This document shows, one piece after another, positions 15,799 to 24,232 of a DNA stretch of 64,000 nt. This DNA is from Myxococcota bacterium (GTDB lineage Bacteria > Myxococcota > B64-G9), in assembly GCA_022710975.1 (NCBI GenBank), contig JAKLGA010000004.1, positions 365,084 through 429,083 on the forward strand. Direction: 5' to 3'. The notes under the pieces were generated by a model that was not told the origin of the DNA, made no database searches, and saw nothing but the letters and a program-made list of their open reading frames with translations. Position 1 is the first letter of the stretch. Each line of letters begins with the position of its first letter. Made by a program: the position numbers and the translations under genes.

Positions 15799-18700
15799 CT
15801 ACTGGAGCTGCTCGTCCAGCAGGCTCGCCAGGGTCGCGGCGTCGGGGACGATCATGCCCAGGCGGAGGGGCTCGCCGCCGCCCTCGAGCACCAGCACTGC
15901 CTCCTGGTTCTCGCCGTAGCGCGAGCTCTGGCAGATGCCCACCTCGCCCAGCGCCACGCCCGAGGCATCGCGGAAGGTCAGGCTGTAGCTGAACAGGCAG
16001 CGCGCGGCCCTGTTCAGCAGCACCTGGCGCGGCTCGAGCGCGGCGAAGAGGGTGGCGATCTTCTCCGGGACCTCCACCTGGGTCGCCCGCGTCGCGGCCC
16101 GGGGGCCCTCACTCGCGCTCCAGTCGGTGCGCTTGACGTCCACCCGGGCGACACCGGCCAGGGTCTCGTCCACGGTCAGGTCGTTGAAGGGCGAGCCCGT
16201 GGCGGTCGCGGTGGAGGAACCCGGGGGGACCACGGCGGTCTTGCTGCCGGACGCCAGGTAGAAGGGCGTGTTCGGCAGGTTGTCGAACTGCATGGGGGCG
16301 TCGCCGCCGCTGGCGCCGTACCGATCCTCGGCGTACGGGAACACCGTGTGGGTGTCCACGTTCTGGTTCTGGAAGTGGCTGATCAGCCCGTCCTCGAGGT
16401 ACCAGTGGGTCCAGGCGCCGTTCTGGTAGGTGGGTTCGTCGTAGCCGTAGCCATCCTCGGTGCAGGTGGTGGCCACGTTGATGGCGCCCGTGAAGCCCAG
16501 GGCCTCCAGCTCGGGTCCCATGCCGCCCGAGTAGCAGGAGTCGAAGAACACGAAGACGCTGGTGGCCTGGACGCCCGCCAGGTCGGAGACCAGCTCCGTG
16601 TCGCGGTACGACCCGTCCTGGCCGCCCTCGCCCGAGTCCATGTCCCAGGCGCAGTAGAGCGAGCTGCCGGAGCCATCGCCCGAGCCGTGGCCCGAGAAGA
16701 TGATGGCGATGGAGTCGGCGCTCGTGGCCGTGGCGGCCAGATCGCGTACGGCCTGGCGGATGTTGCTCTCCGTCGCCAGCCCGTCGTACTGGGGGTAGTT
16801 GCCAGAGCTCGAGTCGCCGTACACGGAGATCTCGTAGTCCCGCTCGAGCAGGTAGTCGTACCAGTCGCTGGCGTCCTCGTCGCAGTAGCTGAGGTCGCTG
16901 ATGGCCTTGTAGTTGGACACGCCGATGATCAGCGCGTAGCGGTTGCCGGCCGCCGGGGAGCCGACGGTGACGTTCACCGTGTCCGCGGCGCTGGTCTTGT
17001 CGCCATCCCGGACGGTGAGCGAGAAGGTCAGCACGCCCGCCGTGCCGGGCGCGGTGAAGGTCGGCTTGGCGGCGGAGGCGCTGCTCAGGGCCACCGCCGT
17101 CCCCGCGGTCTGTGTCCAGGCGTAGGTCAGGGCGGCGCCCTCCGGATCGGAGCTGGTGCTGCCGTCCAGGGCGACGTGGGCGCCGGGCGCGACGGCCTGG
17201 TCGGCTCCGGCGCGGGCCACCGGCGCCTGGTTCACCGGCGCCCCGAGCATGGCGCGCAGGGCGAAGGCGTTCAGGGTGCCGGCGTCCGCGGAGGCGCTGT
17301 CGATGGCCGTCAGCGTGAAGGTGCCCAGGGACGTCTGGCCGTTGCAGCCGGTCACCGCGTAGGTCTGGTGGATGTTGTCGGCGCTGCTGCCGGTGCGGTT
17401 GTGCAGGGTGGCGACCGTCCCGCTGGGGCACTGCAGCTTGACGGTGAGATCCCCGATGTAGGTGTGGGTGATGTCGACGTCGACCTCCAGCTCCTCGATG
17501 GCGCCGGACTGGGCCACCTGGATCCGGCTGCTCACCCCGGTCGCGTTGTTGTCCGGGATGGAGAGCGGCAGCCCCGAAGCGGCCAGCTCGACGTCCCAGG
17601 CCGAGGCGGCCGGGTTGACCGTGACGCGGACCGTGTCGGCCGCGCTGGCGAGCGAGCCGTCCCGGACCGTCAGGGAGAAGGTCAGCGTGGTGGCCGCGTT
17701 GACCGACGGGGCGGTGAAGGTCGGCCGGGCCGCGGTCGCGCTGCTCAGGGAGACGGCGGTGCCAGCGGTCTGGGTCCAGGCGTAGGTCAGCGAGGCGCCC
17801 TCGGGGTCGGAGCTCCCGCTGCCGTCGAGGGTCACCGCCGCTCCGGAGGTGACCGACTGATCCGCGCCGGCGTTCGCCACGGGCGCCTGGTTCACCGGGT
17901 TGACCGTGACGCGGACCGTGTCGGCCGCGCTGGCGAGCGAGCCGTCCCGGACCGTCAGGGAGAAGGTCAGCGTGGTGGCCGCGTCGACCGACGGGGTGGT
18001 GAAGGTCGGCCGGGCGGCGGTCGCGCTGCTCAGGGAGACGGCGGTGCCTGCGGTCTGGGTCCAGGCGTAGGTCAGCGAGGCGCCCTCGGGGTCGGAGCTC
18101 CCGCTGCCGTCGAGGGTCACCGCCGCTCCGGAGGTGACCGACTGATCCGCGCCGGCGTCAGCCACGGGCGCCTGGTTCACGCCGCCGCCGGTCTGGACGC
18201 GCAGCCGGTACCCGTCCAGGGTCCCGGTGTCCGCCGCGGCCCGGTCGGACACGGTCAGCTTGAAGGTGCCGTTCACCGCCTGCCCGTCGCAGGCGGACAC
18301 CGCGTAGGTCTTGTGGATGTTGTCGGCGCTGCTGCCGGTGCGGTTGTGCAGGGTGGTGGTCGTCCCGCTCGGGCACTGGAGGGTGACGAGCAGATCGCCG
18401 ATGTAGGTGTGGGTGATGTCCACCACGACCTCCATGTCGGCGATCGTGCCGGCGGCGGCCACGGCGATCGAGCTGGAGATGCCGGTCGAGTTGCTGTCCG
18501 GGATCGCCTTCGGCAGGCCGGTCGCGATCTGGTCTACGCTCCAGGAGGAGGGCGGGTTGACCACCACGGTCACGCTGTCCGCGGAGCTGGCCGCCTGCCC
18601 GTCGCTCACCACCAGGGTGAAGGTCAGGCTGCTCGCCGCGTTCACCGACGGGGCGGTGAAGCTCGGCAGGGCCGTGGACGCGCCGCTCAGCGCGACCGCG

Positions 18701-20001
18701 ATGCCGGCCGTCTGGGTCCAGGTGTAGGCCAACGCGTCGCCGTCCAGGTCGCTGCTGGCCGAGCCGTTCAGGGTCACCGCCGCGCCCGCCAGCACGGTCT
18801 GGTCCGCGCCGGCGCTGGCGATCGGGGCGTGGTTGGCCACCTCGTCCTCGAGGTCGGCCGGGATCTCCTTGGTGATGCAGTGGATCGAGCCGCCGGAGGT
18901 GACCGGGCTGTCGGAGTTGAGCAGGACCACGGTGTACCCGGGCATGGCCTGCTGGTAGAGCTGCCGGGCCAGGGTGTTGTCACCGCTCGAGTAGCTGGGC
19001 ACCAGGACGTGGTCGTTGATGATGAGCGAGTTGGTGTAGGTGTACCAGGTGCCGCCGGAGTACCAGCCCGGCAGCCGGTAGACCTGGTAGTTCTGCCCGG
19101 GGGCGCACTCGAGGGCGGCGAAGTAGTTGGCCGCGGCCTCGAGCGGCGCGGCGAAGGGCGCCTGGCCGGTCTGGGCCACCAGGACCTTGCACTCGCCCAG
19201 CAGCTTGGCGAACATGTCGATGTGCCCGGTGCCATCCGCCGGGGAGGTCCCGTTCATGGCGTAGTCGAGCTTGTGGATGGTGTGGACGCCGAAGTTGTCC
19301 TTCAGCAGCAGGTCCACCTGGTTCTCGGTCAGCGCACTGTTCCAGGCGTAGGTGCGCCGGGTCATGAACAGGTTGCCCCGCCCGTCGACCATGATGTTGC
19401 CGCCATCGATGATCAGCGAGTTGGAGTAGCACGTGGCGCCGGCGTAGGTCGCCACCCTGCAGGGGATGGCGTCGTCCTTCGGCCGGGTGGCGTAGTGGCG
19501 GTAGGTCGGATTCACGATGCCGAGCTCGCCGGTGGCCTGGTTGATCCCGACCGGGCCGTAGTCGCGGGCCCACACCGAGTTGTAGGGGAAGTTCAGCTTC
19601 TTGTACTTGGCCGCGGGCACCCCCGCGATGCTGCTGGGGCCGTTGATGGCCCACACCTCGGCCCCGGAAGCGGCGGCCTGGACGGCGATCTGGTTCAGCA
19701 GGGTGGTGTAGCCGGCGTAGGTCACCACCACCGCGCGGGTGGGCGCGTACTCCGCGGGCACCACGAAACCCGTGGGCGGTACATCCCGTCCGGTGTACAG
19801 GGGGGGGGCCGTGCGGGCCTGGATCGTGCGCTCCTCGTCGGTGGCCCAGTTGGGCAGCGCCGCGTGGTTCTGCGCCTCCTCGTACGACTGCTCGTCGAAG
19901 CCGGGCTCCCCACCGCAGGCCCCCACCATCAGCGCCGCGCCGAGCAGCGCGATGAACATCCTCACCCCGACCGCCGCCAGGACCTTCGTGGTGCTCCGCA
20001 T
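15799..20001 (-). CDS. Peptidylarginine-deiminase/caspase-like fusion lipoprotein
   Basis: A 1400-residue exported protein (signal sequence with lipobox GAC, Cys29). Residues about 75-390 are a PAD_porph/agmatine-deiminase-type domain, which converts arginine to citrulline: Asp147 in WARDYGPV, His260 and Asp262 in GTGHIDMF, Cys375 in GGSIHCITKEIP. The spacing matches Porphyromonas PPAD (D130, H236, D238, C351). Then come a PKD/REJ-like domain (about 395-485), a proprotein-convertase-type P domain (487-607), two nearly identical PKD-like domains (608-798), a second P domain (799-922), a fourth PKD-like domain (to about 1020) and a caspase-like C14 domain (1021-1245) with His1105 in SGHGSG and Cys1156 in DSCYSGG. 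The last 150 residues are unrecognised. It has its own sigma-54 promoter. Substrates are unknown. Confidence 0.88.
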   Translation of the reverse strand: MRSTTKVLAAVGVRMFIALLGAALMVGACGGEPGFDEQSYEEAQNHAALPNWATDEERTIQARTAPPLYTGRDVPPTGFVVPAEYAPTRAVVVTYAGYTTLLNQIAVQAAASGAEVWAINGPSSIAGVPAAKYKKLNFPYNSVWARDYGPVGINQATGELGIVNPTYRHYATRPKDDAIPCRVATYAGATCYSNSLIIDGGNIMVDGRGNLFMTRRTYAWNSALTENQVDLLLKDNFGVHTIHKLDYAMNGTSPADGTGHIDMFAKLLGECKVLVAQTGQAPFAAPLEAAANYFAALECAPGQNYQVYRLPGWYSGGTWYTYTNSLIINDHVLVPSYSSGDNTLARQLYQQAMPGYTVVLLNSDSPVTSGGSIHCITKEIPADLEDEVANHAPIASAGADQTVLAGAAVTLNGSASSDLDGDALAYTWTQTAGIAVALSGASTALPSFTAPSVNAASSLTFTLVVSDGQAASSADSVTVVVNPPSSWSVDQIATGLPKAIPDSNSTGISSSIAVAAAGTIADMEVVVDITHTYIGDLLVTLQCPSGTTTTLHNRTGSSADNIHKTYAVSACDGQAVNGTFKLTVSDRAAADTGTLDGYRLRVQTGGGVNQAPVADAGADQSVTSGAAVTLDGSGSSDPEGASLTYAWTQTAGTAVSLSSATAARPTFTTPSVDAATTLTFSLTVRDGSLASAADTVRVTVNPVNQAPVANAGADQSVTSGAAVTLDGSGSSDPEGASLTYAWTQTAGTAVSLSSATAARPTFTAPSVNAATTLTFSLTVRDGSLASAADTVRVTVNPAASAWDVELAASGLPLSIPDNNATGVSSRIQVAQSGAIEELEVDVDITHTYIGDLTVKLQCPSGTVATLHNRTGSSADNIHQTYAVTGCNGQTSLGTFTLTAIDSASADAGTLNAFALRAMLGAPVNQAPVARAGADQAVAPGAHVALDGSTSSDPEGAALTYAWTQTAGTAVALSSASAAKPTFTAPGTAGVLTFSLTVRDGDKTSAADTVNVTVGSPAAGNRYALIIGVSNYKAISDLSYCDEDASDWYDYLLERDYEISVYGDSSSGNYPQYDGLATESNIRQAVRDLAATATSADSIAIIFSGHGSGDGSGSSLYCAWDMDSGEGGQDGSYRDTELVSDLAGVQATSVFVFFDSCYSGGMGPELEALGFTGAINVATTCTEDGYGYDEPTYQNGAWTHWYLEDGLISHFQNQNVDTHTVFPYAEDRYGASGGDAPMQFDNLPNTPFYLASGSKTAVVPPGSSTATATGSPFNDLTVDETLAGVARVDVKRTDWSASEGPRAATRATQVEVPEKIATLFAALEPRQVLLNRAARCLFSYSLTFRDASGVALGEVGICQSSRYGENQEAVLVLEGGGEPLRLGMIVPDAATLASLLDEQLQ
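17611..18180. repeat. Tandem duplication of a 285-base PKD-like module
   Basis: Copies at 17611-17895 and 17896-18180 differ at only six positions by my count (about 98% identity). They encode the second and third PKD-like domains of the deiminase-caspase protein, 95 residues each. The flanking PKD and P-domain modules are similar but more diverged, so this is a recent duplication or is maintained by gene conversion. Confidence 0.9.
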
Positions 20002-20079
20002 CGCGATCCTCCAGGGTTGCCGAACGCTCCTCTTGCCATCGGCGGGTCATGGCTGCCCCGCCAGACGCCGCCCTGTGCC

Positions 20080-20095
20080 AGCAAAGCCTGTGCCA
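20080..20095 (-). promoter_or_regulatory. Sigma-54 (RpoN) promoter of the deiminase-caspase gene
   Basis: On the minus strand it reads TGGCACAGGCTTTGCT, a full match to the -24/-12 consensus with GG-N10-GC spacing. The start would be near 20069, leaving a leader of about 68 bases with GGAGG before the ATG at 20001. The upstream 20 bases, including TTACATGG, are shared with the serine protease promoter. Confidence 0.8.
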
Positions 20096-20229
20096 CATGG
20101 TTACATGGCCCGACAGACTTTAAACATATTGAAAATTAAAGATAAAAAGCTACTACCCCGAATCTGTAAGGCGCGAGAATCCGAAAGCATGTGAATACAT
20201 GTCGCGCACCGACGGCCAAGGAGGAGAGG

Positions 20230-20255
20230 CATCGGCCACTTTACGTATGCCCGGC
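20230..20255. promoter_or_regulatory. Candidate enhancer element, proximal, deiminase-caspase gene
   Basis: Counterpart of 15681-15706 (25 of 26 bases identical), 134 bases upstream of the sigma-54 element. The 121 bases between the TTACATGG block and this element are AT-rich and unlike the other copy in sequence but identical in length, which suggests the spacing matters, for instance for DNA looping. Confidence 0.5.
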
Positions 20256-20293
20256 GGCCTGTTGAGCATGCAGGTGCGCCAGGAGGGCGCAAA

Positions 20294-20316
20294 GATCGCT
20301 CGAGTTACCAGGGCAG
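20294..20316. promoter_or_regulatory. Candidate enhancer element, distal, deiminase-caspase gene
   Basis: Counterpart of 15745-15767 (22 of 23 bases identical). It contains CGAGTTACCAGGGCAG, lies 38 bases beyond the proximal element and about 45 bases from the stop of the next gene. Confidence 0.45.
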
Positions 20317-20362
20317 ATTTTTGGTGTTGTCTATATATTACGAATGGTTGGGCCTGGAGCGG

Positions 20363-21016
20363 TCAGTCGACGAAGACGAAGGAGTCCAGAAACAGGCGGA
20401 CCAGATCGGCCTTCTCCTTGCCCTCGGGAAAGGCGGCGAAGAGCTGGTATCCGCGGGTGCCCGCCCGGAAGACCCGGGCGTAGTACCTGGTGCGGCCCAG
20501 CGGCCCGGCGCCGACGAGCTCGAACTCCTTCCCCTTGCGACCCTGCAGGTCGAGGTCCTTCTGGGAGAGGATCTTGCCGACCATGTTGTGGACCAGCGTC
20601 CAGGTGGCGTCCTCGAAGAACCTGGCGTCCGGGGTCCGGTCCACCAGCGCCTGCGGGTACTCGGTCACGGTCAGGCTGTAGGCGCCGTCGTGCTCCGGGG
20701 CCAGCGAGACGAAGACCACGTGGATCGTCTGTCCGTCCGGCGTGTCGTCGCGTTTCTCCGCGCGCTCGGGCAGGCGCGGGAAACGCAGCTTGAAGCCGGC
20801 CTGCTGCGGGGCGAACTCCTTCCACACGATGGGCTGCAGCAGGGTGGGGCTGTCCCGGGGGGGCGCCGGATCGGGCTGCGCCGCGGCCGGCGCGGGCGCG
20901 GCGGGCTGGGCCAGCTGCACGGCCGGGGCCGGCTCATCGCTGCGGGTGCAGCCCACGGGCCAGGCCGCGCACAGGCAGGCGAGGCTGCCGAGGGTGACGA
21001 AGGGTGCGGTTCGCAT
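20363..21016 (-). CDS. Lipoprotein of unknown function
   Basis: A 217-residue predicted lipoprotein. The ATG at 21016 follows GAGGAG and gives a signal sequence ending in WPVGC; the 28 codons upstream in the frame are dispensable. An Ala/Pro-rich spacer precedes a compact C-terminal domain (about residues 60-217) starting FKLRFPRLPE and containing DARFFEDATWTLVHNM and GRTRYYARVFRAGTRGYQLFA. This pattern is common in small secreted proteins of planctomycetes and myxobacteria, but I cannot name a function. It lies downstream of, and in the same orientation as, the spermidine-synthase-like gene, 93 bases away. Confidence 0.7.
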   Translation of the reverse strand: MRTAPFVTLGSLACLCAAWPVGCTRSDEPAPAVQLAQPAAPAPAAAQPDPAPPRDSPTLLQPIVWKEFAPQQAGFKLRFPRLPERAEKRDDTPDGQTIHVVFVSLAPEHDGAYSLTVTEYPQALVDRTPDARFFEDATWTLVHNMVGKILSQKDLDLQGRKGKEFELVGAGPLGRTRYYARVFRAGTRGYQLFAAFPEGKEKADLVRLFLDSFVFVD

Positions 21017-21109
21017 GCGGGGCTCCTCAGGGTGTGGTTTGGCTGGCATGCTACAGGAGGCTGGCCCGCCTGCCAAGCGGTCGGCGGCTGGAGTCGTCAC
21101 CGGAGTGGC

Positions 21110-23215
21110 TCAGGGGGCCGGCGCGGGGGCGCGGCGCTCCCGCAGGATGGGGAACAGGGCGGCCTGGTCGTCGGTCCACAGCGGCGCCGGACGGCCGAGG
21201 GACTCGGGCAACGAGGCCTTGGCCGCGAGCTCGGGGTCGGCCAGGATGTCCGCATCGCGGGTCAGCAGGGCCCAGTGGGAGCGGAGCCCGATCCAGCCGT
21301 CGCCCGCGTCGCGCACCACCGAGACCGCCAGGCCGAGCTCCTGGGCCAGCCGGTCCACCACGGGCTCGAGCGACAGGCTCAGGTTGGTCACGTGCAGCAG
21401 CAGCAGCCCGTCGGGGGCGAGGTGCTCCAGGTACAGGCGGAAGGCCTCCAGATCGAGCAGGTGCGTGGGGATGGCGTCCGACTGGAAGGCGTCCAGCACG
21501 AACACGTCGAAGCGCCCGAGCGCGCCCTCGCGCCGTTCGCGCTCCAGGGACACGCGCGCGTCGCCCTCGATCACCTCCACCCTGGCCTGGCTGTCCCCCA
21601 GGAAGGTGAACCAGCCGCCCTGGCCCCGGGCGAGCGCGATCACCTGGGGATCGATCTCGTAGAAGCGCAGCACGTCCCCGGGCTGGCCCCAGGCGGCGAT
21701 GGTGCCGACCCCCAGGCCGATGATGCCCACCCTGAGCCCGCGGCCCTCGGCCCGGGCCGGGTGGTGCTGGAGCGCCAGGCCGAGCCCACTCGTGGCCGAG
21801 AAGTAGGCCGTGGGCACGCGGCGCAGCTCCGGTGCCTGGAGCTGGTAGCCGTGCAGGATCTGCCCGTGGAACAGGTCGTGCGCGTGGTAGCGCGGGTGCC
21901 CGGGGTGGATGCGCTTGACCCTCAGGGTGCCGTAGAAGTTCCGCTCCGCCCAGACCACGTCCCGCAGGCTCTCCCCCGGCTGCAGCCCGAGCGCGGCGAT
22001 GAGCGCCAGGCAGCCGAGCGCCCAGGCCGCTCGCAGCGGCCAGCGCAGCCTGTGCGCGAGCCCCTTGCCCGGACTGCGCCAGAAGGTCGCCAGGGCCAGC
22101 GCCGGCACGGCGGCGAAGGTCAGGTGGACCTCCCAGGGGCCGTCGAACACGGCCGGCGCCAGCAGCGAGACGAACAGCCCGCCCAGGGCCCCGCCCAGCG
22201 ACAGCGCCAGGTAGAACCCGGTCAGGCGCGCGGGGGGCGGCTTGAGGCGCGCCAGCTCCCCGTGGCACAGGCAGGCGCCGAAGAACACCAGGGCGGAGTA
22301 GGCGCCCACCTGCCAGACCAGGGCGAGCTCGTAGCTCTGGCACAGCGCCCAGGCCGCGGCCGCGGCCGAGGCGGCGAAGGCCGGGGCGCACCAGGCGCGG
22401 CGGTACAGCTGCCTGCCCTCGAAGGCCAGGATGAAGGAGATCAGGTAGAGGCCGAGCGGCAGCACCCACAGGAAGGGCACCACCGCCACCTCCTGGCACA
22501 TCTGGTGGGTGGCGGCCAGCAGCAGGGCCGAGGCCGCCGCCGGCAGCGCCACCCACAGCCAGAGCGGGGCGGCGGGGCGATCGGACGGATCGGACCGTTC
22601 GGACGGATCGGGTCCGGCGGGCAGCGCCTGCCCGCAGGCGAGCACGCCCAGCGCGAAGAGCGCGAACAGCCCACCCCACGCCCAGGCCTGGGCCCGCAGC
22701 CCCAGGGCGGGCTCGAGCAGGAAGGGGTAGGCGACCAGCGCCAGCAACGAGCCGGCGTTGGACAGGGCGTACAGCCGGTAGGTCGGCTTGCCCGGACAGG
22801 CCCGGCGGTGCCAGGCCTGCAGCAGCGGGCTGGCCGCGCCGAGCGCCAGGGCCGGCAAGCCGACCGCCAGGCCGAGCAGCAGCAGGATGCGCCCCGCGGG
22901 CCAACGGCTGTCCGCGGGCATCCAGCCCTGGCCCGGCAGCAGCGGGGCGTCCCAGAGGAGGACCTGCAGCCCGAGGCCCAGGAGCGCGGTCGCCAGCAGG
23001 CCGCCCTGCGCCCAGGCCTGGCGGCGGGCGGGCTGGCGCCGGTCCAGGGCGTGGGCCCAGGCGTAGCCGAGGAGCAGCACCACCTGGAAGAACAGCATGC
23101 AGGCGGACCACACGGCGGGGCCGCCGCCGAACCATGGCAGCAACCGCTTGGCGAGCAGCGGCTGGACGGAGAACAGGAGCGCCGCTCCCAGGAAGATGGT
23201 CAGGCCGAAGCGCAT
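21110..23215 (-). CDS. Polytopic membrane protein with spermidine-synthase-like C-domain
   Basis: A 701-residue protein starting at the ATG at 23215 (MRFGLTIFLGAALLF). The first 450 residues form about 12-14 hydrophobic helices of the transporter-like kind fused to spermidine synthases in many bacteria. The C-terminal 250 residues are a spermidine/spermine-synthase-like Rossmann domain: GIIGLGVGTIAAWG, the acidic FYEIDPQV, a VIEGDAR segment and DVFVLDAFQSDAIPTHL. Related fused proteins are widespread but their substrate is not established, and polyamine synthesis should not be assumed. A GGATCGGAC-type tandem repeat near 22580 encodes a Ser/Asp linker between helices. Confidence 0.85.
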   Translation of the reverse strand: MRFGLTIFLGAALLFSVQPLLAKRLLPWFGGGPAVWSACMLFFQVVLLLGYAWAHALDRRQPARRQAWAQGGLLATALLGLGLQVLLWDAPLLPGQGWMPADSRWPAGRILLLLGLAVGLPALALGAASPLLQAWHRRACPGKPTYRLYALSNAGSLLALVAYPFLLEPALGLRAQAWAWGGLFALFALGVLACGQALPAGPDPSERSDPSDRPAAPLWLWVALPAAASALLLAATHQMCQEVAVVPFLWVLPLGLYLISFILAFEGRQLYRRAWCAPAFAASAAAAAWALCQSYELALVWQVGAYSALVFFGACLCHGELARLKPPPARLTGFYLALSLGGALGGLFVSLLAPAVFDGPWEVHLTFAAVPALALATFWRSPGKGLAHRLRWPLRAAWALGCLALIAALGLQPGESLRDVVWAERNFYGTLRVKRIHPGHPRYHAHDLFHGQILHGYQLQAPELRRVPTAYFSATSGLGLALQHHPARAEGRGLRVGIIGLGVGTIAAWGQPGDVLRFYEIDPQVIALARGQGGWFTFLGDSQARVEVIEGDARVSLERERREGALGRFDVFVLDAFQSDAIPTHLLDLEAFRLYLEHLAPDGLLLLHVTNLSLSLEPVVDRLAQELGLAVSVVRDAGDGWIGLRSHWALLTRDADILADPELAAKASLPESLGRPAPLWTDDQAALFPILRERRAPAPAP

Positions 23216-23274
23216 GCCCTCGTGGGCCCTCCGGAGCGGCAGGGTATCCCGCGCCCCCGGACCAGGGCAAGCTC

Positions 23275-23303
23275 CTGACGGCCGGCGGCAGATGGGGTAT
23301 CCT
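23275..23303 (+). promoter_or_regulatory. Candidate thiD promoter
   Basis: CTGACG (23275-23280) and TATCCT (23298-23303) with a 17-base spacer, in the gap between the divergent genes. The leader would be about 28 bases and holds AGGAGG. No thiamine-pyrophosphate riboswitch motif is present. Confidence 0.45.
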
Positions 23304-23337
23304 CGGGGCCCCACGTCGGGGCGCAGGAGGTGCTGCC

Positions 23338-24147
23338 GTGCAGGCACGGGTGCTCATCGCGGCCGGCTCGGACTCCGGGGGCGGGGCCGGCATCCAGGCG
23401 GACGTCAAGACGGTGACCGCGCTCGGCGGCTACGCGGCCACCGCGCTCACCGCGGTGACCGCGCAGGACACCCTGGGGGTGCACGGCGTGGTCGGCCTGG
23501 AGCCGGAGTTCGTGGCGCTCCAGCTCCGGCTGGTGCTCGCGGATCTCGGGGCCGACTGCGTGAAGACCGGCATGCTCCACTCGGCCGGGATCCTGCGGGC
23601 GGTCGCGGACGCGCTCTCGCGCCACGCGCCCGGGCTGCCCGTGGTGGTGGATCCGGTCATGCTGGCCAAGGGCGGCGCGGCGCTGATCGCGGACGAGGCG
23701 CTGGCGGTGCTGCGCGCCGAGCTCGTGCCGGCCGCTGCGGTGCTGACCCCCAACCTGCCCGAGGCCGAGCGGCTGCTCGGGCTCGCCCCGGGTGCGCTCG
23801 ACTCGCCCGCGGCCCTGCCGGAGGCGGCCCGCGCGCTCCGCGGGCTGGGCCCCCGGGCGGTGCTGCTGAAGGGCGGGCACCTGGCCGGCGCACGACTCGT
23901 AGACGTGCTGGCCTGGGAGGGCGGGCTGGAGGTCTTCGAGGACGAGCGCGTCGACACCCGGCACACCCACGGCACGGGCTGCACGCTCGCCTCGGCGGTG
24001 GCGTGCGGGCTGGCCCAGGGGATGGAGCTCGTCCCGGCGGTGCGCCGGGCGCGGGCCTACGTGCGCGCGTGCATCTTGCACGCCCCGGGGCTCGGCCGCG
24101 GCCACGGCCCGCTCGGCCACGGCTGGACCTGCTCCTGGCCTGGCTGA
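23338..24147 (+). CDS. thiD: Hydroxymethylpyrimidine/phosphomethylpyrimidine kinase
   Basis: ThiD phosphorylates HMP and HMP-P to HMP-PP in thiamine synthesis. The GTG at 23338 is preceded by AGGAGG at seven bases and gives VQARVLIAAGSDSGGGAGIQAD, the ribokinase-fold N-terminus with the SDSGGGAGIQAD substrate loop. VVVDPVMLAKGG, LTPNLPEAE, LLKGGHL and the anion-hole/catalytic motif THGTGCTLASA are all in order. Length (269 residues) is normal. thiC is about 11 kb away on the other strand, so the pathway is not in one operon here. leuS begins 85 bases downstream in the same direction. Confidence 0.95.
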   Translation: MQARVLIAAGSDSGGGAGIQADVKTVTALGGYAATALTAVTAQDTLGVHGVVGLEPEFVALQLRLVLADLGADCVKTGMLHSAGILRAVADALSRHAPGLPVVVDPVMLAKGGAALIADEALAVLRAELVPAAAVLTPNLPEAERLLGLAPGALDSPAALPEAARALRGLGPRAVLLKGGHLAGARLVDVLAWEGGLEVFEDERVDTRHTHGTGCTLASAVACGLAQGMELVPAVRRARAYVRACILHAPGLGRGHGPLGHGWTCSWPG

Positions 24148-24232
24148 AGCCGGCCGGGGTGCTTGCCTGGGTCGGGGGGACGTGCTAGGCACAGGGCACG
24201 CCGGCGTGCGGGGGAGGCCCAGGGAGAGCCAC

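Noticed and set aside
16348..20139. Plus-strand open frame of 1263 codons opposite the deiminase-caspase gene
   Set aside because: The minus-strand protein has complete catalytic sites and modules. The plus-strand frame is Gly/Val/Arg-rich with repeats that mirror the PKD repeats.
21110..23215. Calling the membrane protein a spermidine synthase (speE)
   Set aside because: Only the C-terminal Rossmann domain is related, the N-terminal half is a membrane domain, and polyamine synthesis by such fusions is not established.
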